The translations under genes were made by a program, and so were the position numbers. Of a stretch of 64,000 nucleotides of DNA, positions 18,336 to 26,509 are shown piece by piece (the stretch's first letter is position 1; each line of letters begins with the position of its first letter). The DNA is from Rouxiella badensis (lineage in GTDB: Bacteria > Pseudomonadota > Gammaproteobacteria > Enterobacterales > Enterobacteriaceae), in contig CP114060.1 in the NCBI GenBank assembly GCA_026967495.1, positions 4,154,001-4,218,000 on the forward strand, read 5' to 3'. The notes under the pieces were generated by a model that was not told where the DNA came from, made no database searches, and saw only the letters and a program-made list of their open reading frames with translations.

Positions 18336-19322
18336 TTACAGCGAAATATGTTCGCCTATTTTTAGCGGCGCGAAATTTTCACCGCTGAGACCGCCCTCTT
18401 CAATCGCGACACGTAATTCCTTTGGCGGTTCATCGAGAGACTCATCGGCCAATTCAAATACCCCCAATGTATGGGGACGGCACGATGACATTTCGTTTCC
18501 TTGAACACCTGTACGGCCTGCTGCGGGTCCATGTGATGAGAATGCATGAACCATCTTGGTGCATAGGCGCCAATCGGAATTGCCGCAATATCAAAGTACT
18601 CCAGACGTTCGCCAATCTCGGCAAACTGGTCGCTGTAGGCGCTGTCACCGGAAAAATAGAAGTTTAGCTCATGGTGTTTTACCACCCATCCACACCACAG
18701 CGAGCGATTGCGGTCCCAGGGCGTGCGCATACTCCAGTGTCGTGCGGGTACCGCATGGAAGCTCACCCCGTCAAGCACCAATGCGTCCCACCAGTCCATT
18801 TCTTCGATGTAATGAGTTCCCCTGGCGTTCCAGCCAGGGTTTCATGCCCAGCGGCACCATAAAGATACTTTGTGGGAAACGTTTGACCAGCTTGCGAATG
18901 GTCGATTTATCCAGATGATCGTAGTGATTATGGGAGATGAGGACATAGTCGATCACCGGTAAATCGGCCACCGTCACTGCGGCAGGCGTCTTACGTTTCG
19001 GGCCATAAAAACTCAGCGGCGAAGCACGTTCAGACAGCGCGGGATCAGTCAGAATATAGCGACCTGCTACACGCAGCAGCAGGCAGGCGTGCCCCAAAAA
19101 CCACAGTCTGTCTTCGGTCCCGCTAAAATCGGGTTTCTGGCACCACTCGCGAATGAACTGCTCATATCCCCTGCCAGGCGGACGCGGAAATCCCTGCTTT
19201 TTGCGCTCCTGACGCCAGCGTTTGAGATCTCCCTCTTTTCGCGTTTCGGGTTCAGGATTAGTAAATCCGTACGGCGTATGGTGAGGTTTTGCAGGATCAT
19301 AATAGGGATTTTTTTCGGCCAT
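18336..19322 (-). CDS. MBL-fold metal-dependent hydrolase, NAPE-PLD/UlaG-like (two frame breaks)
   Basis: About 328 residues after correction. It has metallo-beta-lactamase-fold signatures: WFLGHACLLLRV (strand with G77-H78), DPALS, the metal motif HNHYDHLD at 131-138, FSGDSAY, and the C-terminal HMDPQQA and HWG. The leader (PTRKEGDLKRW-type region) resembles the NAPE-phospholipase D/outer-membrane-associated group. Frame breaks are an extra base near 18818 and a missing C in the run 18461-18465; correcting both gives one continuous protein ending IGEHISL. AAGGGA precedes the ATG. The substrate is unknown. The gene is absent from the E. coli cspC-yebO interval, so it is accessory. Confidence 0.8.
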
Positions 19323-19484
19323 GATTTCCCTTATCGATAAATTTTTTGTAGGAAAAGTTGATAAAAAACCAACCTCTTTCTCTTTAGTAGCATAAAGGTT
19401 TGAAGGTTTTCACTACAAAAAGTGCAAGACGGTGTATGTAAAGCCACTTAAGCTAATGTCAGGAATTTTTAAGCGATACTCAGG

Positions 19485-19524
19485 CAAAAAAACCCCGCCG
19501 ACGAGGTTAAGCGTCGGCGGGGTT
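19485..19524 (-). terminator. Strong terminator of the DUF4060-like gene
   Basis: A GC-rich 12-bp stem (AACCCCGCCGAC/GTCGGCGGGGTT) is followed on the minus strand by seven T, 34 bp after the stop at 19558. Confidence 0.88.
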
Positions 19525-19557
19525 TGCGGCTATTACAAAAACAGGTTAGTCAGATGT

Positions 19558-19842
19558 CTACACTGTCAGCCTGGACTCAGGCTGCCATCCCACAAAGCTT
19601 GGTAAGGTTTCGGACCCAATCATTAATGTCGCAACGTAAGACTGCCTGCGCGTAACGACTTCTACGGCAACACGCGTGTCTTTGTATTTGATCAGGTAAG
19701 TTGAGGGCCAGCCCTGGCGTCTTTTACCGAAGGCTTTTTCATGACTGTCTATGGCTGCATGAGCCACGACCAGATGAGAGAGAGTTTTATCACCTTTAAT
19801 GATGCGCTTCATAATGGACTCCGCCTTAGACACTACTGTCAA
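19558..19842 (-). CDS. Small conserved protein, DUF4060-like
   Basis: 94 residues, or 84 from the internal ATG (MKRIIKGDKTLSHLVV), which may be the true start. It is basic, with no signal or membrane segment. The segment TRVAVEVVTRRQSYVATLMIG resembles the DUF4060 family of small Yersinia/Serratia proteins; I am recalling that family and cannot align it here. It is a single-gene unit with its own strong terminator. Function is unknown. Confidence 0.6.
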   Translation of the reverse strand: MTVVSKAESIMKRIIKGDKTLSHLVVAHAAIDSHEKAFGKRRQGWPSTYLIKYKDTRVAVEVVTRRQSYVATLMIGSETLPSFVGWQPESRLTV

Positions 19843-19948
19843 AATGAGGAAACATTAATCACTTGATACGCATCGCTTTATGCGATGCTTATTCGAATCA
19901 CTGCTTTGTATATAGCTTGTAACAGAATGAGTATCTCTGCGCTTTTTG

Positions 19949-20251
19949 TTACGCGCAAGTCTTACTTAACAAGAAACAAATCATTGCCGCACGGAGTGGC
20001 CTGGCGCAACGGGCCTGCCATTGGCCTTCGGCGCTTGAAATCTGCGCAGACCAGTCTTTACTCTCTGGCAATTCAATGAAATTAAGGCTTATTTTATTGG
20101 CGCAGATAATCGGCCAAGCGTCGGAGGGGTTGTTGCAGTAGTCTTTTCCTTTCACACCGCCGTAGGGATACCATTTATCTGGATCTTCTCCAGTCAGTAA
20201 AGCGATGTTGTGATTCAGTTCGTTGTCGTGTTCTTCAGACCATTTAATCAT
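19949..20251 (-). CDS. DUF2591 (phage NinX-like) domain protein
   Basis: 100 residues. The segment YCNNPSDAWPIICANKIS and the C-terminal PLRAAMICFLL are hallmarks of the DUF2591 family, mostly found in phages and prophages (NinX-like) and of unknown function. The middle (WSAQISSAEGQWQAR) is less conserved. No other phage gene is nearby, so this is probably a stray cargo or remnant gene. Confidence 0.65.
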   Translation of the reverse strand: MIKWSEEHDNELNHNIALLTGEDPDKWYPYGGVKGKDYCNNPSDAWPIICANKISLNFIELPESKDWSAQISSAEGQWQARCARPLRAAMICFLLSKTCA

Positions 20252-20316
20252 CTGGTAATCATCCTGCTGAGTTGTTATTGAACAAGTTACAGCAGAAATA
20301 AGACACTTTTATGAAC

Positions 20317-20344
20317 GAAAAAACCGCCTGTTGAGAGCGGTTTC
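20317..20344 (-). terminator. Terminator of yebO
   Basis: An AAACCGC/GCGGTTT stem is followed by a T-run on the minus strand, 34 bp past the yebO stop. Confidence 0.8.
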
Positions 20345-20377
20345 TTCTTTCAACCCGTTATTTTTCGAACGATATGA

Positions 20378-20653
20378 TTATCTTTCCGGGATGAAGCCCT
20401 TGAGGCTATACGCAGAGTCGTCATCGTTGTTCTCCAGAGAACCCTGACCTTGCGCTTTGACTAACTGCTCCAGCAGTTCGGTTTGACGGCGTTGCTGATC
20501 GGCAATTTCAGTCAGCAGCTGCACCTGTTGATTCGCTTTGACACTGGAACGGTTGACAACAAACCATACCAGTAAAAATAACAGTGCGCCCAAGAGGCTC
20601 AGCACTATTGGGGCCAGACCAGATTGGCCAATTACTTGATCGAACATTGACAA
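20378..20653 (-). CDS. yebO: Membrane protein YebO
   Basis: 91 residues. One hydrophobic N-terminal helix (about 13-33, LAPIVLSLLGALLFLLVWFVV) is followed by NRSSVKANQQVQLL and a Gln/Leu-rich coiled-coil (TEIADQQRRQTELLEQLV). This is the same layout and similar sequence as E. coli YebO (95 aa). Function is unknown. It lies 97 bp downstream of mgrB, as in E. coli. Confidence 0.88.
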   Translation of the reverse strand: MSMFDQVIGQSGLAPIVLSLLGALLFLLVWFVVNRSSVKANQQVQLLTEIADQQRRQTELLEQLVKAQGQGSLENNDDDSAYSLKGFIPER

Positions 20654-20750
20654 CCCTACAACGTGATTAACCAGACGAGTATCTTATCATCGTCTGCTGT
20701 ACAGGGAAGGTATTCACAAAAAAACAGAAGCTTCTGACAGGCTTTTGGCA

Positions 20751-20939
20751 CTACCAGGGAATAAATGAGGTCACTGAACAAATCCCGAGATCGAAGTTAC
20801 CGCCTTGATCGCAATAGCTGTTAAGTGCCAGTAGATAAAGCCCAATACAGAGCAGCAGGAAAACGATGAAAGCAGCGATTCTCCTGACAGAAAAAATGGG
20901 TTTTTTCAGTTTTATGGCAGATCTCTTAGGATTTATCAC
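20751..20939 (-). CDS. mgrB: PhoQ feedback inhibitor MgrB (start uncertain)
   Basis: A small inner-membrane protein that binds PhoQ from the periplasmic side and damps PhoP phosphorylation. It has a single transmembrane helix (RIAAFIVFLLLCIGLYLLAL), then the diagnostic periplasmic end CDQGGNFDLGIC...FIPW with both conserved cysteines. No ATG exists in frame. GTG 20939 gives 62 residues. The best ribosome site (AAGAGA, 20922-20927) points instead to AUA at 20915, which would give KLKKPIFSVRR, close to the E. coli 47-residue form. A PhoP box lies upstream. The function call is firm; the start is not. Confidence 0.88.
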   Translation of the reverse strand: MINPKRSAIKLKKPIFSVRRIAAFIVFLLLCIGLYLLALNSYCDQGGNFDLGICSVTSFIPW

Positions 20940-20990
20940 GCGCTTATTGCTGCCCAATATCTGCGTCCGAAAGGAAGTAAAACATAACCT

Positions 20991-21025
20991 ATCCTACTCT
21001 GTATAAGTTAAACAATATTAAAACG
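20991..21025 (-). promoter_or_regulatory. PhoP box and -10 of mgrB
   Basis: On the minus strand CGTTTT-N5-TGTTTA (21025 to 21009) fits the PhoP direct-repeat box (T/G)GTTTA-N5-(T/G)GTTTA. It is followed after 12 bp by TAGGAT (20996-20991), the usual spacing to a -10 in PhoP-activated promoters. This makes mgrB a PhoP target, giving negative feedback. Confidence 0.72.
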
Positions 21026-21169
21026 GAGCAGTCCCAATGAACTCATTAGCCGTTTTAATGCATCTGACGATCCTTTTTTCATGATTTTTTTCAGAGAATT
21101 AGAGAAGCGTTGCAGAGCAGTATACGATTATACTCAGTGTCGGCTTAAGCCATAAAGGGAGTGTAAGAA

Positions 21170-21406
21170 ATGGGCGTCATTAAAACAATAATCGTACTGG
21201 CGGTGATTTATGCTGTTTTCCTGTTTTCAGGCTATGGGGTAACCGTAGGCAGCAGTGAAAATGCAGCGGGACTGGGACTTAAATGCCAATATTTGACGGC
21301 ACGCGGAATTGTTGATTCGCAGTATCTCCACTCTGACAGTGGTATCGTTGGCGTAGCAAAATGCCCGATTCTGAAACAGGTCAGCGAGGTGGTAGATAAG
21401 TCATAA
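21170..21406 (+). CDS. yobH: YobH family small protein
   Basis: 78 residues (E. coli YobH 79). The N-terminal hydrophobic stretch is a signal anchor (IKTIIVLAVIYAVFLFSGYG). The conserved segments are SSENAAGLGLKCQYLTARG and a second cysteine in VAKCPIL, compatible with a periplasmic disulphide. Start ATG 21170 has GGGAGTG upstream. It lies after mgrB in E. coli too. Function is unknown. Confidence 0.9.
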   Translation: MGVIKTIIVLAVIYAVFLFSGYGVTVGSSENAAGLGLKCQYLTARGIVDSQYLHSDSGIVGVAKCPILKQVSEVVDKS

Positions 21407-21424
21407 CATCCTGTAAAATAGAGA

Positions 21425-21450
21425 ATAACCCGCAATTTTCTGCGGGTTAT
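21425..21450. terminator. Hairpin between convergent yobH and YecF-like gene
   Basis: A perfect 10-bp stem ATAACCCGCA/TGCGGGTTAT with a 6-base loop. The A/T-rich flanks are only weak U-tracts. It lies between the two genes once the YecF-like frame is corrected. Confidence 0.65.
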
Positions 21451-21468
21451 AACCACACTTCTTCTTTC

Positions 21469-21715
21469 TTAGCTGTCGTGCTTGGTAAACTTGAGACTCA
21501 ATCAGCGAAATCGCTTTCTCAATCGCACGACGAGTAACAGGATCGGCACCGGCAGGATGGGTGCTAAAATCGATACTTTTCAGTTGGTGAGACATTTTGT
21601 CACGCACTTCGGTCGGCGCGATAACGTCAATAACGTCCAGAATTTGTTTAATAACCAGCTGGCACGCAACCAAATCTGACTCAAGTTCCTGCTCTTTAGA
21701 TAAGCTCTCTGACAT
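21469..21715 (-). CDS. DUF2594 (YecF-like) protein, probably frameshifted at its 3' end
   Basis: As read, the frame runs from 21715 to 21401, through a terminator hairpin and into yobH, which is implausible. At 21493-21499 the plus strand reads GAGACTC. Removing the extra base, as in other genes of this window, gives the ending LIELKFTKHDS and a stop at 21469, for 81 residues. The body (MSESLSKEQELESDLVAC, then VIKQILDVIDV) resembles the helical DUF2594/YecF family of 70-80 residues. The family call is from memory and moderate. Function is unknown. Confidence 0.6.
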
Positions 21716-21835
21716 CCCCGTAACTCCTCGGTACTCAATTTAAGCGTAAAAAATTCGGCGCAAAGGATAACACGTCGCTGTTGAATTTCATCAGAGCTTC
21801 TATGCTTAATGAGGTAAATTGCAGAGGAGGCAATG

Positions 21836-22027
21836 ATGTTCGCACTGGTTCTCACAGTATGTTATCTGGGTGGTGGATGCGACGATATGGTGGTCGATGC
21901 CTTTGATACAGTTCAGGAATGCCACATCGCCATGCGCCAACAGGGGCTGCATCAGGCAGGGTGTTATCCCATTGAAGAGTTTATCGATGGCGACTGGATC
22001 CCTGCTCATTCCCATGCTGATTTTTAA
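21836..22027 (+). CDS. yebW: YebW family small protein
   Basis: 63 residues from ATG 21836 (MFALVLTVCYLGGGCDD), with AGGAGG five bases upstream; an in-frame ATG at 21833 is too close to that site. It matches E. coli YebW (63 aa): four cysteines, GCYPIEEFIDG and the C-terminal ADF. No known function. Confidence 0.88.
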   Translation: MFALVLTVCYLGGGCDDMVVDAFDTVQECHIAMRQQGLHQAGCYPIEEFIDGDWIPAHSHADF

Positions 22028-22146
22028 AACTTAAGCGCCGTTAACGCAAATCCAATCATTAAACGTTGATTATTCTTAGCAATAGCGCTATCAATTACCT
22101 GTTATTCATTGATATTTAATATATTAATTGAAATAGGAAAATAGCG

Positions 22147-23785
22147 ATGCAAAGAAGCAACACCTTCGGAAAACGACTTCCTCTTGTACTGTTGGTTTCA
22201 GGCTTTTGTTTATCTCCGCTAATGGCTCAGGCAGCCACCGTACCTCAGGGCGTCGTGCTTGCTCAAAAACAGGAAATTGTGCGTAACAACGGTTCTGAAC
22301 CTGCCACCCTGGACGTTCATAAAGCCGAAAGCAATGTGGAAAGCAACATCCTGAGCGACCTGTTTGTCGGATTGGTCAGCATCGATGATAACGGTAATCC
22401 GCGCCCTGAATTAGCGGCAAGCTGGGACACCAAAGATAATAAAACCTGGGTGTTTCATTTACGCCCGGGATTACGCTGGTCGGACGGCTCACCGATTACT
22501 GCGCAGGATGTGGTTTACAGCTGGCGACGTCTTATCGATCCCAAAACCGTCTCCCCTTATGAAAGCTACCTTGGCACGGTGCACGTGTTGAACGCCGACA
22601 GCATTATCGCAGGTAAAACGTCGCCCGACAGGCTCGGCGTCAAGGCGCTAGATGCGCAGACCGTGCAGGTTGAGTCTCGACCGTCCGATGTCCTACTTCC
22701 TGCAGATGATCTCACACTATTCTCTGTTCCCGGTCAGTCAGGCCGACGTTGAGAAGTATGGCGATAAATGGACGCAGCCGGGTAATCTGGTCAGCAGCGG
22801 GCCTTTCAAGCTCAAAAGCTGGACAGTGAATGAGCGCGTGGTCGCCGAGCGCAACCCGAATTACTGGGATAATGCGCATACCGTTCTTTCACAGGTCACT
22901 TACTTGCCCATTGCTTCAGGTGCCGCAGACGTCAACCGTTACAAGGCCGGTGAGATTGATATTACCCTGACCATTCCTGAAGTTCAGTTTGCCTCACTGA
23001 AGAAAGAGCTGGGTTCGCAGGTTCACACCAGCCCTTACCTCGGGGTCTATTACTACGCGTTTAATAATCAGAAACCGCCATTTAACGACGTCCGTGTACG
23101 TCAGGCGTTGAGTCTGGGAATAGACCGCGGCATCATCGCGGATAAAGTGTTGGGTCAAGGCCAAACGGCGGCGTATACCATTACCCCAGATAATACGGGC
23201 GGCTACACTTTCAAATTACCGGCTGTCGCCAATATGACGCAGGATCAGCGTAACGCCGAGGCCCGCAAGCTGTTAGCCGAGGCCGGATTTGGTCCACAGC
23301 ATCCTCTGAAATTCAATCTGCTTTATAACACTAGCGAATCACACCAGCACATCGCGATTGCAGCCGCCTCAATGTGGAAGAAAAATCTGGGCGTGACGGC
23401 AGTGTTGCAGAATCAGGAATGGAAGACCATGCTGGATACCATGCATCAGGGTAACTACGACGTGGTGCGTTATGCATGGATAGCCGACTATAATGAACCC
23501 TCGACCTTCCTGAATACTTTCCGCAGTGATAACAGCGAGAATACCCCGAAATTCCACGACGCCGACTATGATAAGGTGCTCGACGATGCGCTGGCGGCCA
23601 CCAGCAAAGATCAGGTACAAAAGGACTATCAGAAGGCTGAGGATATTCTGAATACTCAGGCCCCGGTGGTTCCGCTTTATCACTATGTCAGCGCCAAGCT
23701 GGTTAAGCCTTATATCGGCGGCTTTGATGACCACGATCCGCAGGGAAGGGTTTTTGCAAAAAATTTGTATGTGATTAAACACTGA
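22147..23785 (+). CDS. Oligopeptide ABC transporter periplasmic binding protein, OppA/MppA family (frameshifted)
   Basis: 545 residues after correction, the size of OppA. A Sec signal peptide (1-30, cleaved after AQAA) leads into the SBP_bac_5 domain: SEPATLDVHKAESNVESNIL, LRPGLRWSDGSPITAQDVVYSW, SSGPFKLKSWTVNERV and PPFNDVRVRQALSLGIDR. An extra base at 22675 (GAGTCTC for GAGCTC) breaks the frame; removed, VQVELDRPMSYFLQM is continuous. No permease or ATPase genes are nearby, so this is an orphan receptor likely using a distant Opp/Dpp transporter, like MppA in E. coli. It could equally be a second OppA copy. Confidence 0.85.
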
Positions 23786-23807
23786 TTTTAGATTCTACTC
23801 AGACTAA

Positions 23808-23837
23808 AAAGCCCCGCCAACTCTCTGAAAGGCGGGA
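23808..23837 (-). terminator. Weak hairpin downstream of the OppA-like gene
   Basis: A CCCGCC/GGCGGG stem with a 12-base loop. The T-run lies on the minus-strand side (TTTTTAG). Orientation and function are uncertain. Confidence 0.4.
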
Positions 23838-23958
23838 ACTCATTTCGAAATTCCCCTCGATGTTGCCGATAATCCGCCCCCAACTGTTCGCCGAATAGGC
23901 CTTGCCACCGGTGTCTCAGATGATAAATTGAACATCATTCGTACAGACGGGAGGCCTT

Positions 23959-24173
23959 ATGCAATTCTCGGAAAGCGAGATCCAACCCCTTTGGGACGAA
24001 GTTGCTCGCATTATTGGTGAGGGAGTGATTGAGCTACGCCATCGCGGCGAAGTCCCCTCACGGCAGATTCGTTAATTGATTATCTGGAACATAAACTGAG
24101 CACTGCGGGCGTTCAGCAGCGTATCTTGATTGGGGCTGCGGTTAACCTGCTAAAAGCAGACAGGCGCTCATAG
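23959..24173 (+). CDS. AriR/YmgB/YcgZ-like small regulator (frameshifted)
   Basis: About 71 residues if one base is restored near 24072. The first part is MQFSESEIQPLWDEVARIIG, ending GEVPSRQIR; the second is LIDYLEHKLSTAGVQQRILI, then GAAVNLLKADRRS. The spacing of a helix, a short linker and a second amphipathic helix resembles the YmgB/AriR/YcgZ family, acid- and biofilm-linked regulators in E. coli. A GGGAGG-type ribosome site precedes the ATG. Family membership is my judgement by eye, and the break could instead be real decay. Confidence 0.45.
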
Positions 24174-24215
24174 CCTGTTGATGCTAAAGGGTAAAGCAGC
24201 GCTGTCTTGTCCAGG

Positions 24216-24503
24216 TTAGCGGGATTGAGACGCACGCCCTTGAGCAAACAGGAAAATGCGCTGGGTAATATCATCGGCCCCGAGGATATTGCCTTTCTGC
24301 TCGATATTGGCTCTGGCATAGGCGATATCATGGGCTTGATCGACCATATGGATCACCTTGTCACGCGTGGTTTTATCAAGATTGCCCAGTAGCGTGGTCA
24401 GGATTGCCTGATAAGCATTCGATGCATAGGTAAGTTGTTTTTCGCGCTCTTCCAGCGCGTCAATACGCGCCATCAGCACCTCAAACTGCTCTTGATTGGA
24501 CAT
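24216..24503 (-). CDS. Hypothetical coiled-coil protein
   Basis: 95 residues from ATG 24503 (MSNQEQFEVLMARIDALEER), chosen because GAGGGG lies just upstream; the open frame extends to 24563. It is hydrophilic and mostly helical, with a heptad-like start and no signal or membrane segment. I do not recognise a family. It is isolated on the minus strand, convergent with the AriR-like gene. Confidence 0.6.
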   Translation of the reverse strand: MSNQEQFEVLMARIDALEEREKQLTYASNAYQAILTTLLGNLDKTTRDKVIHMVDQAHDIAYARANIEQKGNILGADDITQRIFLFAQGRASQSR

Positions 24504-24813
24504 AGCGGCACCCCTCTTTGTCTCGCAGTGAAAACTGTTGCGGTGATATTGAGTGAATTTCATACAGTTTATTCCACTTTAGAACAAAATCTGCGGTAAA
24601 CCAATCCCGCTCCTGCACAAATAATGACAGGACCGTGCATATAATTGTAAAGGTCGGCAGGCTTTTATTCCCTTCTGTGCTCTATATTCAAGCTCAAAGG
24701 CTACATGATGCGTAACATAAGCAGTAATTGCTTACAGAAGGCACCATGACAGCAGGCTGGAAGTTATGACATGTTAATAATGAGTCTATTCTTTCCTTTG
24801 GGGATATAATTCT

Positions 24814-25038
24814 ATGCGTAAGATTTCCTGTTGCTTTATCGTTTTCGCTACGCTGATGTCAGCAACGACTTTTGCTCACGCTGAAGGCTGCCTGAAAGGC
24901 GCGGCCGTTGGCGCTGTCGCGGGCCACGTTGCGCATCACCACGCCGTATTAGGTGCCGTTGGCGGCTGTGTCGTCGGCCACCACATGGCGGCAAAAGCCA
25001 AAAAAGAGAAGGCCGCCGAAGCGCAGAAACAGCAGTAA
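24814..25038 (+). CDS. Small exported glycine-zipper protein
   Basis: 74 residues. A signal peptide (1-23, ending FAHA) is followed by a Gly/Ala-rich hydrophobic stretch (GAAVGAVAGHVAHHHAVLGAVGG) of glycine-zipper type with His clusters, two cysteines and a Lys-rich tail. It is probably periplasmic or membrane-inserting. Similar short proteins are common in enterobacteria without assigned function. It is a single gene followed by a shared terminator. Confidence 0.7.
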   Translation: MRKISCCFIVFATLMSATTFAHAEGCLKGAAVGAVAGHVAHHHAVLGAVGGCVVGHHMAAKAKKEKAAEAQKQQ

Positions 25039-25072
25039 TCTGCCGGGCTGCTTACAGCAGACTGTAAGCGAA

Positions 25073-25103
25073 TAAAAAGGGAGCCCTCAGGCTCCCTTTT
25101 TTA
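25073..25103. terminator. Terminator shared with icd
   Basis: An AAAGGGAGCC/GGCTCCCTTT hairpin with A- and T-flanks lies between convergent genes. Confidence 0.88.
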
Positions 25104-25123
25104 TGTATTCCGGTTTCCCGAAA

Positions 25124-26377
25124 TTACATATTGGCGATCATCGCATCGCCGAACTCTGAACATTTCAGCAGCTTAGCGCCTTCCATCAGACGTTCGAAAT
25201 CATAGGTCACGGTTTTCTTGGCAATCGCCGCTTCCATGCCTTTAACAATCAGGTCAGCCGCTTCGAACCACTCCAGGTGGCGCAGCATCATTTCCGCAGA
25301 AAGGATCACTGAGCCTGGGTTCACTTTGTCCTGACCGGCATATTTCGGTGCAGTACCGTGGGTGGCTTCAAACAGCGCACAGTCGGAACCAATGTTGGCC
25401 CCCGGCGCAATACCGATACCGCCAACCTGCGCCGCCAGGGCGTCAGAGATGTAGTCGCCGTTCAGATTCATACAGGCAATCACGTCGTATTCAGCAGGAC
25501 GCAGCAGGATCTGTTGCAGGAACGCATCGGCAATCACGTCTTTAATGATGATATCTTTGCCGTTGTTAGGGTTCTTAATTTTAACCCAAGGTCCGCCGTC
25601 GATCAGCTCACCGCCAAACTCTTCGCGAGCCAGCTGGTAACCCCAATCCTTGAACGCACCCTCGGTGAATTTCATGATGTTGCCTTTGTGTACCAGCGTC
25701 AGTGAATCACGATCGTTAGTGATGGTGTATTCAATCGCTGCACGTACCAGGCGTTTAGTGCCCTCTTCGGAACATGGCTTCACGCCGATGCCGCAGTCAT
25801 GAGGGAAACGAATTTTGTTTACGCCCATCTCGTCTTGCAGGAACTTAATGACTTTATCCGCTTCGGCAGAACCGGCTTTCCATTCGATACCCGCATAAAT
25901 ATCTTCGGAGTTCTCACGGAAGATAACCATATCAATATCTTCAGGGCGTTTAACCGGATCCGGCGTGCCGGTGTAATAACGCACAGGACGCAGGCAGATA
26001 TAAAGGTCAAGCTGCTGGCGAAGTGCGACGTTTAAAGAACGAATACCCCCGCCGACCGGAGTGGTCAGTGGACCTTTAATAGCAACGCGATATTCGCGGA
26101 TCAGATCCAGCGTTTCCTGCGGCAGCCACACGTCCTGGCCGTACAGCTCTACAGATTTCTCACCGGTGTAAATTTCCATCCAGGAAATTTTACGCTCACC
26201 GTTGTAAGCCTTCTGAACAGCTGCATCGACAACTTTAAGCATTGCCGGGGTTACATCAACACCAATACCGTCACCCTCAATAAAAGGGATAATAGGATTA
26301 TTTGGAACAACCAGTTTACCTTTGGCATCAACGGTAATCTTGGTACCTTCAGTAGGGACAACAACTTTGCTTTCCAT
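25124..26377 (-). CDS. icd: Isocitrate dehydrogenase (NADP+)
   Basis: A TCA-cycle enzyme (isocitrate to 2-oxoglutarate). The product has 417 residues (E. coli 416). It contains the regulatory phosphoserine S114 in GGGIRSLNVALRQ, the substrate of the AceK kinase/phosphatase in E. coli. NADP-specific residues lie in the C-terminal third, and GDYISDALAAQVGGIGIAPGANIG is intact. It is divergent from rluE. In E. coli K-12 the e14 prophage inserts in icd; here the 3' end is uninterrupted. Confidence 0.97.
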   Translation of the reverse strand: MESKVVVPTEGTKITVDAKGKLVVPNNPIIPFIEGDGIGVDVTPAMLKVVDAAVQKAYNGERKISWMEIYTGEKSVELYGQDVWLPQETLDLIREYRVAIKGPLTTPVGGGIRSLNVALRQQLDLYICLRPVRYYTGTPDPVKRPEDIDMVIFRENSEDIYAGIEWKAGSAEADKVIKFLQDEMGVNKIRFPHDCGIGVKPCSEEGTKRLVRAAIEYTITNDRDSLTLVHKGNIMKFTEGAFKDWGYQLAREEFGGELIDGGPWVKIKNPNNGKDIIIKDVIADAFLQQILLRPAEYDVIACMNLNGDYISDALAAQVGGIGIAPGANIGSDCALFEATHGTAPKYAGQDKVNPGSVILSAEMMLRHLEWFEAADLIVKGMEAAIAKKTVTYDFERLMEGAKLLKCSEFGDAMIANM

Positions 26378-26509
26378 TAATCTCTCCTTTAGCGCACTAT
26401 TTGTTAATGATTTGTAAGATGCGAGTCAATACTACTTGATTATTTTCACGACGCCAATCGCAAACAATTTTCAAGTATAATGCGCTAATTCTCGGCTACT
26501 TCAACGACT

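Noticed and set aside
19949..20251. A prophage around the DUF2591 gene
   Set aside because: No integrase, structural genes, lysis genes or attachment repeats nearby; a single stray gene.
20946..20985. ATG at 20985 as the mgrB start
   Set aside because: It is out of frame with the conserved MgrB end and meets a stop after 13 codons.
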